A stretch of DNA of 45,917 nucleotides. Source: Oscillospiraceae bacterium. GTDB taxonomy: Bacteria; Bacillota; Clostridia; Oscillospirales; CAG-382. Location: the NCBI GenBank assembly GCA_015064895.1, contig SVRI01000018.1, positions 1-45,917 of the forward strand. Direction: 5' to 3'. A program made the position numbers and the translations under genes. Under the pieces are notes generated by a model, which searched no databases, had not been told where the DNA came from, and saw nothing but the letters and a program-made list of their open reading frames with translations. Below are positions 1 to 9,206 of the stretch, one piece after another. Within the stretch, counting starts at the first letter, position 1. Each line of letters begins with the position of its first letter.

Positions 1-514
1 TACCAAAAAATCTCCACTCAAAAAGAGGGGATGGCTCATTCGGGAGAAACAAAGTGCTAAAAGGCAAATTTTGACTCGGACAAATGAAACCAAATACTTC
101 TACGAAGCCGTCAAAATTTGAATTCTACCAATTTCAATGATACTACCGCCCTCATTCCGCTGACCTCCCCTCTTTTGCCGTGGTGGCTTAACTCCCCTCA
201 TTTGTATTGGCACAAATTTGAAGTTAATTCGGTTGGTTGGATTAGAATATACCAAACTAAGCCTGATACAGTTTCGCGATAATAAATGTTTGAATCCTGT
301 AAACAATTACCCGCGTTGTGAGAGGTAAGCCGCCGCGGCAAAGGAGAGAAGTCAGCGTAGGTTGAGATTGCGAAAACTTGATTTTTTGATAACTTGAGCT
401 TTGACCCCATTAGTGGTCAAAGCGAACCCGTTTCGTCTTTACTGTAACCTCAACCGAGCCCTCTCTCCTTTTGAGCGGAGAATTTTTGGTACTTTTGTTT
501 CGGGACAAAAGTAC
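1..514 (+). repeat. Structured dispersed repeat, copy A (left tip cut by window)
   Basis: No gene is seen between the window start and copA. This stretch aligns over most of its length with the complete copy at 28440-28937 and partly with 21453-21674. All three share the tags GGAGAGAAGTCAGCGTAGG and GAGCGGAGAATTTTTGGT. Predicted pairing includes 340-349 with 462-471, 360-366 with 449-455, a hairpin 398-406/415-423 and a short GC hairpin 329-339. The right end is a 10-bp hairpin (489-498/505-514, loop TTCGGG). The first bases, TACCAAAAAATCTCC, match the start of copy C just inside its left terminal hairpin, so about 20 bases lie outside the window. An extra helix, 22-32 with 167-177, is visible here only. 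Short open frames across it lack ribosome sites and are not called. Confidence 0.85.
63..120 (+). repeat. Invertible hairpin module inside copy A
   Basis: Arms CAAATTTTGAC (65-75) and GTCAAAATTTG (110-120) are a perfect 11-bp inverted repeat around a 34-base interior. The reverse complement of 21533-21588 has the same two arms, the same 34-base interior length and 21 of 34 matching interior bases, including TTCTACGAA. The module is therefore shared with copy B but in the opposite orientation and at a different place in the element. Confidence 0.75.
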
Positions 515-620
515 GAATAATAGATGCTGTTTATGCGACAACTACAGACTGAATTTTGCCTGAAATACCCCGTGCATTTGATGTCGGGCTTCCCCGACCA
601 CCGCAGTGCCGAAACACTTC
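515..620 (+). other. Extra module right of repeat copy A
   Basis: Immediately beyond the terminal hairpin of copy A, about 65 bases with no counterpart in copy C end in a hairpin GTCGGG-CTTC-CCCGAC (583-598). The motif CACCGCAGTGCCGAAACACT then follows, matching CACCGCAATGACGAAACACT to the right of copy C (28947-28966). The repeat family therefore seems to extend past its terminal hairpin, with an optional insert in copy A. Confidence 0.55.
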
Positions 621-648
621 CCTTTGGAACACCTTTTGATTGTTTTTC

Positions 649-676
649 TTGAAAAAATAAAAAATTATGGTATAAT
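649..676 (+). promoter_or_regulatory. Sigma-A promoter for copA
   Basis: TTGAAA (649-654), a 16-base spacer and a consensus TATAAT (671-676). Transcription would start near 683, after the first in-frame ATG at 679, which supports translation from 703. Confidence 0.75.
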
Positions 677-702
677 ACATGAAGAAAGGAGTGAAAGCCG
701 AC

Positions 703-2940
703 ATGGAACAGTTTAATGTAAAAGGCATGAGCTGTGCAGCCTGCAGTGCAAGGGTTGAAAAAGCAGTTATGGGCGTTGAAGGTGTTACCGAATGTTCCGT
801 AAATCTGCTAACCGGTTCAATGAGTGTCGAAGGTACGGCAAACGCAGAGGCAATAATTGAGGCTGTGGAAAAGGCAGGCTACGGCATTTCCGAGCACGGT
901 TCGGATGTTATAAATGAAGACATGTCGGAAGACGCTGCCGACAAGGAAACGGCGGCTCTTTTTAAACGGCTTGTTTCTTCAATTGTATTTCTTGTTCTTC
1001 TGATGTATTTGTCCATGGGACACACGATGTTTGGGCTTCCTTTGCCTGCTTTTCTTGAAAACAATCCTGTTATAATAGGTGTTTTGCAGATGCTTTTGTC
1101 TCTTGCGGTTATGATAATAAACCGTAAGTTTTTCACCAATGGCTTTAAAGGACTCATTCACCGTTCGCCGAACATGGATACACTTGTATCCTTGGGTTCG
1201 GGTTCTGCATTTGTTTACAGCGTATATGCTCTTGTCAGAATGATGCTTTCCTCAGACCCTAAGGCGTATCTTCATGAATTTTATTTTGAATCGGCAGCTA
1301 TGATTCTTGCACTTATCACAGTCGGAAAAATGCTGGAATCAAGGTCTAAGGGCAAGACGACGGATGCCCTTAAAAGCCTTATGAAGCTTGCACCAAAAAC
1401 AGCAACCCTTATTGTTTCGGGAAAAGAAACAAAGGTAAGTATCGACAAAGTCAGAGTCGGCGACATTTTTGCCGTTCGGCCGGGTGAATCAATACCCGTT
1501 GACGGCATTGTAGTAAAGGGATCAAGCTCGGTAAATGAATCGGCACTTACTGGTGAAAGCCTTCCCGTAGATAAAAAAGAAGGAAGCGGGGTGTCTGCCG
1601 CAACGGTAAATCTTTCGGGATATATGGAATGCAGAGCATCAAGAGTCGGAAAGGACACAACCCTTTCACAGATAATAAAAATGGTCAGCGATGCTGCTGC
1701 AACAAAGGCACCCATTGCCAAAATTGCGGATAAGGTGTCGGGTGTTTTTGTGCCTGTCGTTATTGCTATTGCTATAATCACTTCTTTTGTTTGGCTCACG
1801 GTCGGACAAAGCATCGGTTTTGCATTGGCAAGAGGAATATCGGTGCTTGTCATAAGCTGTCCGTGTGCACTCGGTCTTGCAACGCCCGTTGCAATTATGG
1901 TAGGAAGCGGTATGGGTGCAAAGAACGGCATACTTTTCAAAACGGCATCTGCCCTTGAATATATGGGAAAAATCAAAACGGTAATACTCGACAAGACAGG
2001 GACGGTTACAAGAGGAAATCCTGAGGTGACGGATATTGTTCCTGCCGACGGTTTTACAGAAAAAGAACTTTTAACCCTTGCATATTCACTCGAAATCAAA
2101 AGTGAACATCCGCTTGCAAAGGCAATTGTAAAAAAAGCAAACGAAGACGGCATTTCGTCTGCCGACTCGACCGATTTTGAAATTTTTTCGGGTAACGGCC
2201 TCAAAGGTACAGTTGACGGTAAGGTTATTTTTGGCGGAAACGGCAAGTTTATATCAGAAAAGGCTGACATTGGCGAAAACATGCGTGACATTGCAGATAG
2301 CCTTGCAGATAAAGGAAAAACACCGTTGTTCTTTGCCTGCGACGGAAAGCTTTGCGGAATAATTGCCGTGGCGGACGTAATAAAAGATGACAGTACTGAG
2401 GCGGTATTACAGCTTAAAAAAATGGGTATACATGTTGTAATGCTGACGGGCGATAACAAAAAGACGGCCGAAGCTGTCGGCAGACAGGCGGGAGTTGACG
2501 AGATTATTGCAGGTGTTTTGCCAGACGGCAAGGAAAATGTTGTTAAAGCGTTTTGTGATAAAGGTGTTACCGCCATGGTAGGTGACGGCATAAATGATGC
2601 CCCTGCACTTACAAGGGCTGATGTGGGTATTGCAATTGGTGCAGGAACCGATGTTGCAATTGATGCTGCCGATGTTGTGCTTGTCAACAGCTCGCTTATG
2701 GATGTACCTGCGGCAATAAGACTTGGCAGAGCAACACTCAGAAACATAAAGCAGAATCTTTTCTGGGCATTTATATACAATGTCATAGGAATACCTCTTG
2801 CTGCAGGTTGTTTCATATCACTTCTCGGTTGGGAAATGAACCCCATGTTCGGAGCACTTGCCATGAGTCTTTCAAGCTTTTGTGTTGTTACCAACGCACT
2901 GAGACTCAATTTTGTAAATATACGCAAATCAAAAGGTTAA
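703..2940 (+). CDS. copA: Copper-exporting P1B-type ATPase
   Basis: Membrane pump that couples ATP hydrolysis to export of monovalent copper from the cytoplasm (745 aa). It has one N-terminal heavy-metal domain (GMSCAAC, Cys11 and Cys14), an actuator domain with TGES, the intramembrane CPC metal site (386-388), the phosphorylated Asp430 in DKTGTVT, an SEHPLAKAI nucleotide-binding motif and a GDGINDAP hinge. YN in the segment before the last helix and MxxSS in the last helix are the copper-selective signature. The 703 start is preferred to the in-frame ATG at 679: AAGGAG (686-691) sits 11 bases before it, and 679 lies upstream of the expected transcript start. No copper regulator or copper chaperone gene is adjacent. 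A hairpin terminator follows, so it is probably monocistronic. Confidence 0.95.
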   Translation: MEQFNVKGMSCAACSARVEKAVMGVEGVTECSVNLLTGSMSVEGTANAEAIIEAVEKAGYGISEHGSDVINEDMSEDAADKETAALFKRLVSSIVFLVLLMYLSMGHTMFGLPLPAFLENNPVIIGVLQMLLSLAVMIINRKFFTNGFKGLIHRSPNMDTLVSLGSGSAFVYSVYALVRMMLSSDPKAYLHEFYFESAAMILALITVGKMLESRSKGKTTDALKSLMKLAPKTATLIVSGKETKVSIDKVRVGDIFAVRPGESIPVDGIVVKGSSSVNESALTGESLPVDKKEGSGVSAATVNLSGYMECRASRVGKDTTLSQIIKMVSDAAATKAPIAKIADKVSGVFVPVVIAIAIITSFVWLTVGQSIGFALARGISVLVISCPCALGLATPVAIMVGSGMGAKNGILFKTASALEYMGKIKTVILDKTGTVTRGNPEVTDIVPADGFTEKELLTLAYSLEIKSEHPLAKAIVKKANEDGISSADSTDFEIFSGNGLKGTVDGKVIFGGNGKFISEKADIGENMRDIADSLADKGKTPLFFACDGKLCGIIAVADVIKDDSTEAVLQLKKMGIHVVMLTGDNKKTAEAVGRQAGVDEIIAGVLPDGKENVVKAFCDKGVTAMVGDGINDAPALTRADVGIAIGAGTDVAIDAADVVLVNSSLMDVPAAIRLGRATLRNIKQNLFWAFIYNVIGIPLAAGCFISLLGWEMNPMFGALAMSLSSFCVVTNALRLNFVNIRKSKG

Positions 2941-3024
2941 ATAAAACAATTACAGCACTAGGCAGTGGATTTACGTATATTCATGTTTTGGTATTTGAGA
3001 AAAACAGATTTATAAATAACGTAA

Positions 3025-3062
3025 AAACCGATGCAAGCGAAAAGTGCATCGGTTTGCTTGTT
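3025..3062 (+). terminator. Terminator after copA
   Basis: Perfect 11-bp stem AAACCGATGCA/TGCATCGGTTT (3025-3035, 3045-3055), 9-base loop, followed by GCTTGTTTT. The T-tract is imperfect. Confidence 0.7.
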
Positions 3063-3111
3063 TTATCTCAAAAAAACTCGAAAACAGTCCCTTGATTTTT
3101 CACATTTTTTC

Positions 3112-3173
3112 TTGACTAAACGGGATGAATGTGATACAATAAATTGAATTGGAATATACAATTGGCGTATAAT
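3112..3173 (+). promoter_or_regulatory. Promoter region of the remA operon
   Basis: Main candidate: TTGACT (3112-3117), 17-base spacer, extended -10 TGATACAAT (-10 at 3135-3140). A second candidate lies downstream: TTGAAT (3144-3149), 18 bases, TATAAT (3168-3173). Together with the copA terminator this accounts for the 316-bp gap 2941-3256, where I see no gene. Confidence 0.7.
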
Positions 3174-3256
3174 AATCAAAGCTGGAAACAAATTGGTGAA
3201 AATGGGGCATAAAAACCCATCGAAACCCGCTTAAAACAAGGGGGATTGAAAAGATA

Positions 3257-3523
3257 ATGAAACTTGTAAACATAGGTTACGGCAACATGGTAAATACATC
3301 AAGAATTGTTTCTGTTGTAAGCCCTGATGCCGCACCCATAAAAAGACTTGTGCAGGATACAAGAACCACGGGCAAGCTTGTTGATGCCACGGGCGGTAAA
3401 AAAACAAGAAGCGTTATAGTATCCGACAGCGGTCATATAATTCTTTCGGCACTTACCTGCGAGACAATACAGTCGAGAGCTGCGGGCGGTGCCGACAATG
3501 CGGAGGATGAAGCCGATGAGTAA
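3257..3523 (+). CDS. remA: RemA family regulator (DUF370)
   Basis: Small 88-aa protein that matches the RemA/DUF370 family from its first residues (MKLVNIGYGNMVN...RIVSVVSPDAAPIKRL) through the SDSGHIILSAL core. In Bacillus subtilis RemA is a ring-forming DNA-binding activator of biofilm-matrix and osmoprotection genes; that role is known for the family, not shown here. The acidic C-terminal tail (AGGADNAEDEADE) is variable in the family. It is the first gene of a long operon and overlaps gmk by 8 bases. In many Clostridia and Bacilli remA also sits directly before gmk and rpoZ. The ribosome site is AAGGGGGAT upstream of the ATG. Confidence 0.9.
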   Translation: MKLVNIGYGNMVNTSRIVSVVSPDAAPIKRLVQDTRTTGKLVDATGGKKTRSVIVSDSGHIILSALTCETIQSRAAGGADNAEDEADE

Positions 3524-4130
3524 TGTAAGAAGAGGACGCCTTGTGGTTGTATCAGGTCCTTCGGGTGTCGGAAAAGGCACGGTGCTCAAGCATGTTCTTG
3601 AAAGAGACGATTTTGTGTATTCGGTGTCGGCTACCACAAGAAACCCCAGAGACGGCGAGGTTGACGGAGTAAACTATTTCTTTATTTCGAGAGATAAGTT
3701 CGAGGATATGATCTCAAAGGACGAATTTATCGAATATGCACAGTACAACGGAAACTATTACGGTACTCCCAGATTTTTTGTCGAAAAAATGCTTTCCGAG
3801 GGAAAGAATGTAATTCTTGAAATCGAAGTCAAGGGTGCCATGCAGGTCAAAAAGGTAATGCCCGAAGCAATTTTTGTTTTCATTGCACCCGAAAGCAGAG
3901 AAATACTTGAAGCACGTCTTCGCGGAAGAGGCACAGAAACGGACGATGTAATATCGGGAAGACTTAAAATTGCCGAAAATGAAATAAGGGCATGTCTTTT
4001 GTATGACTACATAGTTATCAACCGAGACGGTGCAATAAAGGAATGTGCCGACGATATTGTATGTGCAGTGAAGTCGGACAGCATGAAACCAAGCAATATG
4101 TATAATTGCGTTTCAGATTTTTTTAATTAG
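3516..4130 (+). CDS. gmk: Guanylate kinase
   Basis: Phosphorylates GMP (and dGMP) to GDP with ATP in the cytosol (204 aa, normal size). Visible motifs are the P-loop GPSGVGKGT near the N-terminus, SATTRNPRDGEVDGVNYFF (the GMP-binding segment), EYAQYNGNYYGT and a lid-type arginine segment LRGRGTETDD. Three ATGs lie close together (3489, 3507, 3516). GGAGG at 3502-3506 fits the 3516 ATG with a 9-base spacer and excludes the others. The start overlaps the remA stop (ATGAGTAA), implying translational coupling. Confidence 0.95.
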   Translation: MSNVRRGRLVVVSGPSGVGKGTVLKHVLERDDFVYSVSATTRNPRDGEVDGVNYFFISRDKFEDMISKDEFIEYAQYNGNYYGTPRFFVEKMLSEGKNVILEIEVKGAMQVKKVMPEAIFVFIAPESREILEARLRGRGTETDDVISGRLKIAENEIRACLLYDYIVINRDGAIKECADDIVCAVKSDSMKPSNMYNCVSDFFN

Positions 4131-4173
4131 TCAAAAATATTTTTACATAACCAAATTCAAAGGAGAAATTAAA

Positions 4174-4479
4174 ATGGTAAAACCTTCAATCGCAGAACTT
4201 TCAAAAGGAAACACTTACAACAGATACATGCTCGTTATGATGGCGGCAAAGGGCGCAAAGTATGTTACAGACAGAGAAAATTTCCAGAAGGAACACGGTG
4301 ACAGCCCCGAAATGCTCTATAACACAAACGATATAGAAATCGATTTCAACAACAAGCCCGTAAAGAATGCAATCAAGCTTTTCCATGAAGGCAAGATGCA
4401 GATTAAGCTTCCCGAAGAGGCCATCAAGGCAATGGAAGAACATGATAAGACTACTCTTAACGAGGAAGTAAGCGAATAA
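4174..4479 (+). CDS. rpoZ: RNA polymerase omega subunit
   Basis: Small subunit (101 aa) that stabilises beta-prime in RNA polymerase. The helix YNRYMLVMMAAKGAKYV near residue 16 corresponds to the NRY...A..RA core of omega. The family motif around it is otherwise loosely kept, and the acidic C-terminal helices are typical of Firmicutes omega. The gmk-rpoZ adjacency is the usual one and strongly supports the call. Ribosome site CAAAGGAG. The next gene here is priA; the coaBC gene that often lies between them is absent. Confidence 0.85.
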   Translation: MVKPSIAELSKGNTYNRYMLVMMAAKGAKYVTDRENFQKEHGDSPEMLYNTNDIEIDFNNKPVKNAIKLFHEGKMQIKLPEEAIKAMEEHDKTTLNEEVSE

Positions 4480-4514
4480 TTATTGAAATTTAAGCAAATT
4501 TGGAGGAAACGGAA

Positions 4515-7037
4515 TTGACATTCGCCAAAGTGCATATAATCAATGCACCGTATCATATTGACAAAGCATATACCTACCATCTGCCGATGGAACTTGAAAA
4601 GAAGGTAAGAGTCGGCAGTGTTGTGGTTGTGCCCTTTGGCGGCGGTAACAAGCAGAAACTTGCACTTGTTACCGAGCTTTGCGGCACATGTGAATTTCCT
4701 ACGACAAAGCCTGTTCTCGGTGTTCCGGGAAAGTACATGTACATCGACGGCGAAATGCTGGAGCTTTGCAAATTCATGAAGGAGCATCTTTTCTGCTCTT
4801 TGGGTGATGCGGCAAGCTGTGTTCTTCCGTCGGGACTGGGTGTCAAAAGTGCAAAGTTTTACACAGCTAAAGAGGGTGCAGACAAGGATGAATGCAACCT
4901 CAATCATTCTTCACTTACCGTACTTGCGGAAATCGAAAAACGCGGGGAAATGAGTGAAAGCGAACTGCGTTCTGTCTTTGGTCAGGGTGCCGTTTCATGT
5001 GTAAGAGCACTTGAAAAAATGGGACTTTTGTCATCCCACGACGACTTCGAATGTAAAATCAACACAAAGAGTGAAAAATATGTTGTGCTGTCGGATGATG
5101 AAGGCATAATTTCTGCCGTTTCTGACGGCACAATCAAAATGTCTCCCAAACAGCTTAACGTGTTTGAAGCACTTCTGCGTTATGAATCACCTTGCCCCGT
5201 AACCGAGCTTTGCGAAATCTCGGGTGCGGGAGTTTCTGTTATAAATGAGCTTTCAAAAAAAGGCGTAATAACCTTTGCAAAGGTTGATTTTGACAGAAAC
5301 AGCGAGCTTCTCGGTGCATATTCCGATAAGGGATATTCAAAGGAATTTGAACTTTCGGATATGCAGAATGATGCCCTTGAAACCCTGCTTTCTCTGTATC
5401 ATAAAGGGCAAGCACAGGCGGCACTTCTTCACGGTGTTACGGGTTCGGGCAAAACAAATGTAATTCTCAAGCTTATACAAAAGGTCATTGATGACGGAAA
5501 GAACGTAATAGTTCTTGTTCCCGAAATTGCACTGACGGGTCAGACGGTTGGCAGATTTACCTCTGTGTTCGGAGACAGAATTGCCCTTATACATTCGGCA
5601 CTTTCAAGCGGCGAACGTATGGATGCCTTCAAGTCCATTACCGAAGGCAAGGCAAGAATTGTCATCGGCACAAGATCTGCGGTGTTTGCACCTGTAAAAA
5701 ATCTCGGACTTATTGTGATTGACGAAGAGCAGGAAGGCTCATTCAAATCCGAAAAATCGCCGAGATACCACGCAAGGGATATTGCAAGATTCCGCTGTGC
5801 ATATAATAAAGCACTTATGGTGCTTGCATCTGCAACTCCGAGTATTGAAAGCTACTATAAGGCAAAAACGGGTAAATATACCCTTGTAAGCCTTACCGAA
5901 AGGTACGGGGGCGTTCAGCTTCCCGAGGTTCTTTTCCATGACATGAGAAATGAGCCTTACTTTGAAATGAAATCCGAATTTGACGAAAACGAAAACGAGC
6001 AGATTGCAGGAGGTATTCCCACAACGGTGGGGGCTACTCTTGAAGCAGAGCTTGCGGAAAATCTTGTTGGCGGTGAACAATCAATTCTGTTCATCAACCG
6101 CAGAGGCTTCCGTTCCTTTGCCCAGTGCCATTCCTGCGGACATACATTCCAGTGTCCGTCCTGCTCCGTAACCCTTACTCATCATAGAAACAAACGCTAC
6201 GGCAGAGATACCATGTCATGCCACTATTGCGGTCACTCAGAACCCATGCCGGAGGTATGTCCCGTATGTAAAAAGAGCGACAGCATTGTGTATATGGGTG
6301 CAGGAACACAGCTTCTTGAAAGTCAGCTGAAAAAAATGTTCCCGACAATAAGGGTACTGAGAATGGATGCCGATACAACAGGCGGAAAATTCTCCCATGA
6401 AGAAATACTTGAAAAGTTCAGAAATAAAGAGGCAGATGTTCTTGTCGGCACTCAGATGGTGGCAAAGGGACATGATTTTCCCGATGTGTCGCTTGTGGGG
6501 GTAATCAATGCTGATACATCCCTTTACATGAACGATTTCAAGGCAAATGAAAAGACATTTTCACTTCTTACCCAGGTGCTCGGCAGAAGCGGCAGAAGTA
6601 AAAAGAGGGGAAGGGCAGTCATTCAGACATATAATCCCGAAAATGACGTTTTAAACCTTTCGTCAAAGCAGGATTACAGAGAGTTTTACGAGAGGGAAAT
6701 CCTTTTCAGACGTGCCAGTGTGTTTCCCCCGTTCTGTGATATTATTACAATAACGTTCTCGGGTGAAATCGAAAACGATGTAGCTAATGCCGTAAAGCAG
6801 TTCGGTGCAGGGTTCAATGAAACGGCAAAGACTGAATATCCGGATGCAAAATTCATTTTGTACGGGCCTTTCAGAAACGATGTCTATAAAATTGCAGGCA
6901 GGTACAGAATGAGATACCTGATTAAATGCGTAAATAACAAAGAAATTCGAAATATGATTTCAGGTCTTTTGACAAAATATATGGGCGGACTTAAAAATGT
7001 CAGCATTTCTGCTGACGTGAATCCGCAGAACTTGTAA
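4515..7037 (+). CDS. priA: Primosomal replication-restart helicase PriA
   Basis: DNA helicase that recognises stalled forks and starts reassembly of the replisome (840 aa). It has an N-terminal DNA-binding region, Walker A GVTGSGKTNV, the helicase II motif as DEEQ (IDEEQEGSFKSE), ARDIARFR, ASATPS, and two zinc-binding clusters (CHSCGHTFQCPSC, CHYCG...CPVC) inserted in the helicase core. GTQMVAKGHDFPDV and LGRSGR follow in the second RecA lobe. No ATG lies near the N-terminus. TTG at 4515 fits GGAGG (4502-4506) with an 8-base spacer, and starting there gives MTFAKVHII, a normal PriA beginning; the upstream TTG at 4500 overlaps the ribosome site. It follows rpoZ by 35 bases in the same operon. 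Confidence 0.95.
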   Translation: MTFAKVHIINAPYHIDKAYTYHLPMELEKKVRVGSVVVVPFGGGNKQKLALVTELCGTCEFPTTKPVLGVPGKYMYIDGEMLELCKFMKEHLFCSLGDAASCVLPSGLGVKSAKFYTAKEGADKDECNLNHSSLTVLAEIEKRGEMSESELRSVFGQGAVSCVRALEKMGLLSSHDDFECKINTKSEKYVVLSDDEGIISAVSDGTIKMSPKQLNVFEALLRYESPCPVTELCEISGAGVSVINELSKKGVITFAKVDFDRNSELLGAYSDKGYSKEFELSDMQNDALETLLSLYHKGQAQAALLHGVTGSGKTNVILKLIQKVIDDGKNVIVLVPEIALTGQTVGRFTSVFGDRIALIHSALSSGERMDAFKSITEGKARIVIGTRSAVFAPVKNLGLIVIDEEQEGSFKSEKSPRYHARDIARFRCAYNKALMVLASATPSIESYYKAKTGKYTLVSLTERYGGVQLPEVLFHDMRNEPYFEMKSEFDENENEQIAGGIPTTVGATLEAELAENLVGGEQSILFINRRGFRSFAQCHSCGHTFQCPSCSVTLTHHRNKRYGRDTMSCHYCGHSEPMPEVCPVCKKSDSIVYMGAGTQLLESQLKKMFPTIRVLRMDADTTGGKFSHEEILEKFRNKEADVLVGTQMVAKGHDFPDVSLVGVINADTSLYMNDFKANEKTFSLLTQVLGRSGRSKKRGRAVIQTYNPENDVLNLSSKQDYREFYEREILFRRASVFPPFCDIITITFSGEIENDVANAVKQFGAGFNETAKTEYPDAKFILYGPFRNDVYKIAGRYRMRYLIKCVNNKEIRNMISGLLTKYMGGLKNVSISADVNPQNL

Positions 7038-7054
7038 AACAGGAGGCTATAAAA

Positions 7055-7528
7055 ATGGCACTCAGAAAAATTGTAACAGAAGAAGACCCGCTTCTCAGAA
7101 AGAAATCAAGAGAAGTCGGAACACCCAATGAAAGAACAAAGGCACTTCTTGACGATATGATTGATACGCTTCGTGATGCAGAAGGCGTAGGCCTTGCCGC
7201 ACCTCAGGTGGGAATACTCAGACGCATTTTCATCATCAATGTCGGCATTGAAGAAGGCAGAGATGAATTCATAGAATTTATTGATCCTGTGATTGTCGAA
7301 ACAAGCGGTGAGCAGGATGGGGCCGAGGGCTGTCTTTCGGTTCCCGGTAAGCAGGGAAATGTAAAGAGACCCAATAAAGTGACGGTAGAAGCCACCGACA
7401 GAAACGGTAACCGCTTCACATATACCGGCACCGAGCTTATGGCAAGATGCCTTTGCCATGAATATGACCACCTTGACGGTATTCTTTACGTCGATAAGGC
7501 ATATGAAATGGTAGAGGACGAAGAATAA
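7055..7528 (+). CDS. def: Peptide deformylase
   Basis: Metalloenzyme that removes the N-formyl group from nascent proteins (157 aa). The three family motifs are present: GVGLAAPQ (44-51), EGCLSVPG with metal ligand Cys93, and HEYDHLDG with His135 and His139 as ligands and Glu136 as catalytic base. It is followed after 12 bases by fmt, the enzyme that adds the formyl group to initiator tRNA, a very common pairing. A strong AGGAGG ribosome site precedes the ATG. Confidence 0.97.
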   Translation: MALRKIVTEEDPLLRKKSREVGTPNERTKALLDDMIDTLRDAEGVGLAAPQVGILRRIFIINVGIEEGRDEFIEFIDPVIVETSGEQDGAEGCLSVPGKQGNVKRPNKVTVEATDRNGNRFTYTGTELMARCLCHEYDHLDGILYVDKAYEMVEDEE

Positions 7529-7540
7529 ACGAGGTAAACA

Positions 7541-8485
7541 ATGCTTAAGATTTTATTTATGGGTACACCCGATTTTGCCGAAAGCTGCTTAAAGGCACTT
7601 GTGGAAAACGGTCAGAATGTCGTAGGTGTAGTCACTCAGCCCGATAAACAGAAGGGCAGGGGAATGCGGGTGCAGTACTGCGATGTAAAGCGGTATGCAC
7701 TTGAAAAAGAACTTGAGGTATATCAGCCTGAAACCCTTAAAGATGAAGCTATAAAGGGACTTTTGGAAGAATTAAACCCCGACATTATCGTGGTTGTGGC
7801 ATACGGAAAAATTCTTCCCGAATATGTTCTGAAGTTCCCGAAATACGGCTGTATAAATGTACACGGCTCGCTTCTTCCCGAATACAGAGGAGCTTCTCCC
7901 ATACAGAGAGCCGTAATCGACGGCAAAAAGGTGACAGGTGTTACCACAATGTTTATGGATAAGGGCCTTGATACCGGCGATATGCTTCTGAAACGGGAAT
8001 ACGAAATAGATGAAAACGCAAATACAGGCGAGGTTTTTGATGACCTTGCAAAAATAGGTGCAGAACTTCTTCTTGAAACACTCGACGGACTTGAAAAGGG
8101 CACAATCACTCCCGTAAAGCAGGATGACAGTAAAGCCACCTATGCAGAAAAGATTTTCAAAGAAGAATGTGCCACAAGCTTTGATGATAACGCACAAACG
8201 GTGCATAATAAGATAAGGGGACTTTTCCCGTTTCCCGGTGCCTTCTGTTATCATAACGGAAAGATGCTGAAGCTTTGTGAATCAAGAGTTTATAAAGACA
8301 GCATACCCGACGGAAAGACGGGCGAAGTTGTCGGACTTTCCAAAGAGGGAATACTGGTAAAGTGCCGTGACGGTGCTGTTCTTTTAACAAAGGTAAAACC
8401 CGAGGGTAAAGGTGTGATGAATGCCATAGACCTTATCAACGGCAGAAAAATATCTCTTGCAGATATGCTATGTGCTTCAATCTGA
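7541..8485 (+). CDS. fmt: Methionyl-tRNA formyltransferase
   Basis: Transfers a formyl group from 10-formyl-tetrahydrofolate to Met-tRNA for translation initiation (314 aa, standard length). The N-terminal formyltransferase domain has Asn106 and His108 (NVHGSLLPEYRGASPIQ) and Asp144 (GLDTGD), the expected catalytic set. The C-terminal tRNA-binding domain begins around residue 205 (VHNKIRGLFPFPGAF). It is co-transcribed with def, with GAGG before the ATG. Confidence 0.97.
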   Translation: MLKILFMGTPDFAESCLKALVENGQNVVGVVTQPDKQKGRGMRVQYCDVKRYALEKELEVYQPETLKDEAIKGLLEELNPDIIVVVAYGKILPEYVLKFPKYGCINVHGSLLPEYRGASPIQRAVIDGKKVTGVTTMFMDKGLDTGDMLLKREYEIDENANTGEVFDDLAKIGAELLLETLDGLEKGTITPVKQDDSKATYAEKIFKEECATSFDDNAQTVHNKIRGLFPFPGAFCYHNGKMLKLCESRVYKDSIPDGKTGEVVGLSKEGILVKCRDGAVLLTKVKPEGKGVMNAIDLINGRKISLADMLCASI

Positions 8486-8505
8486 ACTAAGAAAGGAGAA
8501 TAAAC

Positions 8506-9204
8506 ATGTTCTTTTACAGTTTTGATTCAATTTGGACCTATGTTGTTATAGTATTACCGGCAGTTATACTTGCAATGTGGGCATCGGCAAATGTAAATTC
8601 CACATATAAAAAATATTCAAAGGTTATCTCAAAGTCGGGATATACCGCAAACGATGTTGTAAGAAACATCCTTGATGCGTACGGACTTCACCATGTCCGA
8701 ATTGAGCATGTAAGCGGCGACCTTACCGACCATTATGATCCCAAAGCAAATGTTATCAGACTTTCCGATACAACCGACGGTTCAAGAAGTGCCGCAGCAA
8801 TAGGTGTTGCTGCCCATGAAGCAGGACATGCGGTACAGCATGCTGTAGGCTACGGACCCATAAAGCTCCGCATGGTAATAATCCCTGTTTGTAATATCGG
8901 ATCGACACTTTCCATGCCTCTTATTCTTCTTGGTATAGTTTTGTCTTATCCGCCGCTTTGCTATCTCGGCATACTCGCCTTTGCTACTGCAACCTTCTTC
9001 CAGCTTGTGACACTTCCCGTAGAGTTCAATGCTTCCAAAAGAGCACTTGCAATACTCGAAAACGCAGGAATGCCCGATGAGGATGTCAATGCATCCAAGA
9101 AGGTGCTTACAGCGGCAGCCCTCACATATGTGGCAGCCCTTGCGGTATCCCTTGCTAACCTTCTCAGACTTATACTCATTGTAAACGGCAGAAGCAGAGA
9201 CTGA
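8506..9204 (+). CDS. Membrane zinc metallopeptidase (YugP-like)
   Basis: Integral membrane protein of 232 aa with a HEAGH zinc-protease motif (His104, Glu105, His108) in the sequence AAHEAGHAVQHA. A TM helix lies at 10-27, a hydrophobic hairpin at about 125-170, and another near the C-terminus. The pattern, including FNASKRAL after the helices, matches the neutral zinc metallopeptidase family PF04298, represented by B. subtilis YugP. The substrate is unknown. In many Clostridia this gene lies, as here, between fmt and rsmB. Ribosome site AAAGGAG. Confidence 0.85.
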   Translation: MFFYSFDSIWTYVVIVLPAVILAMWASANVNSTYKKYSKVISKSGYTANDVVRNILDAYGLHHVRIEHVSGDLTDHYDPKANVIRLSDTTDGSRSAAAIGVAAHEAGHAVQHAVGYGPIKLRMVIIPVCNIGSTLSMPLILLGIVLSYPPLCYLGILAFATATFFQLVTLPVEFNASKRALAILENAGMPDEDVNASKKVLTAAALTYVAALAVSLANLLRLILIVNGRSRD

Positions 9205-9206
9205 TT

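Noticed and set aside
1281..2927. A 548-codon open frame antisense to copA
   Set aside because: Ser/Thr/Pro/Ile-rich composition typical of antisense shadow; copA itself is unmistakable and no start signal is present.
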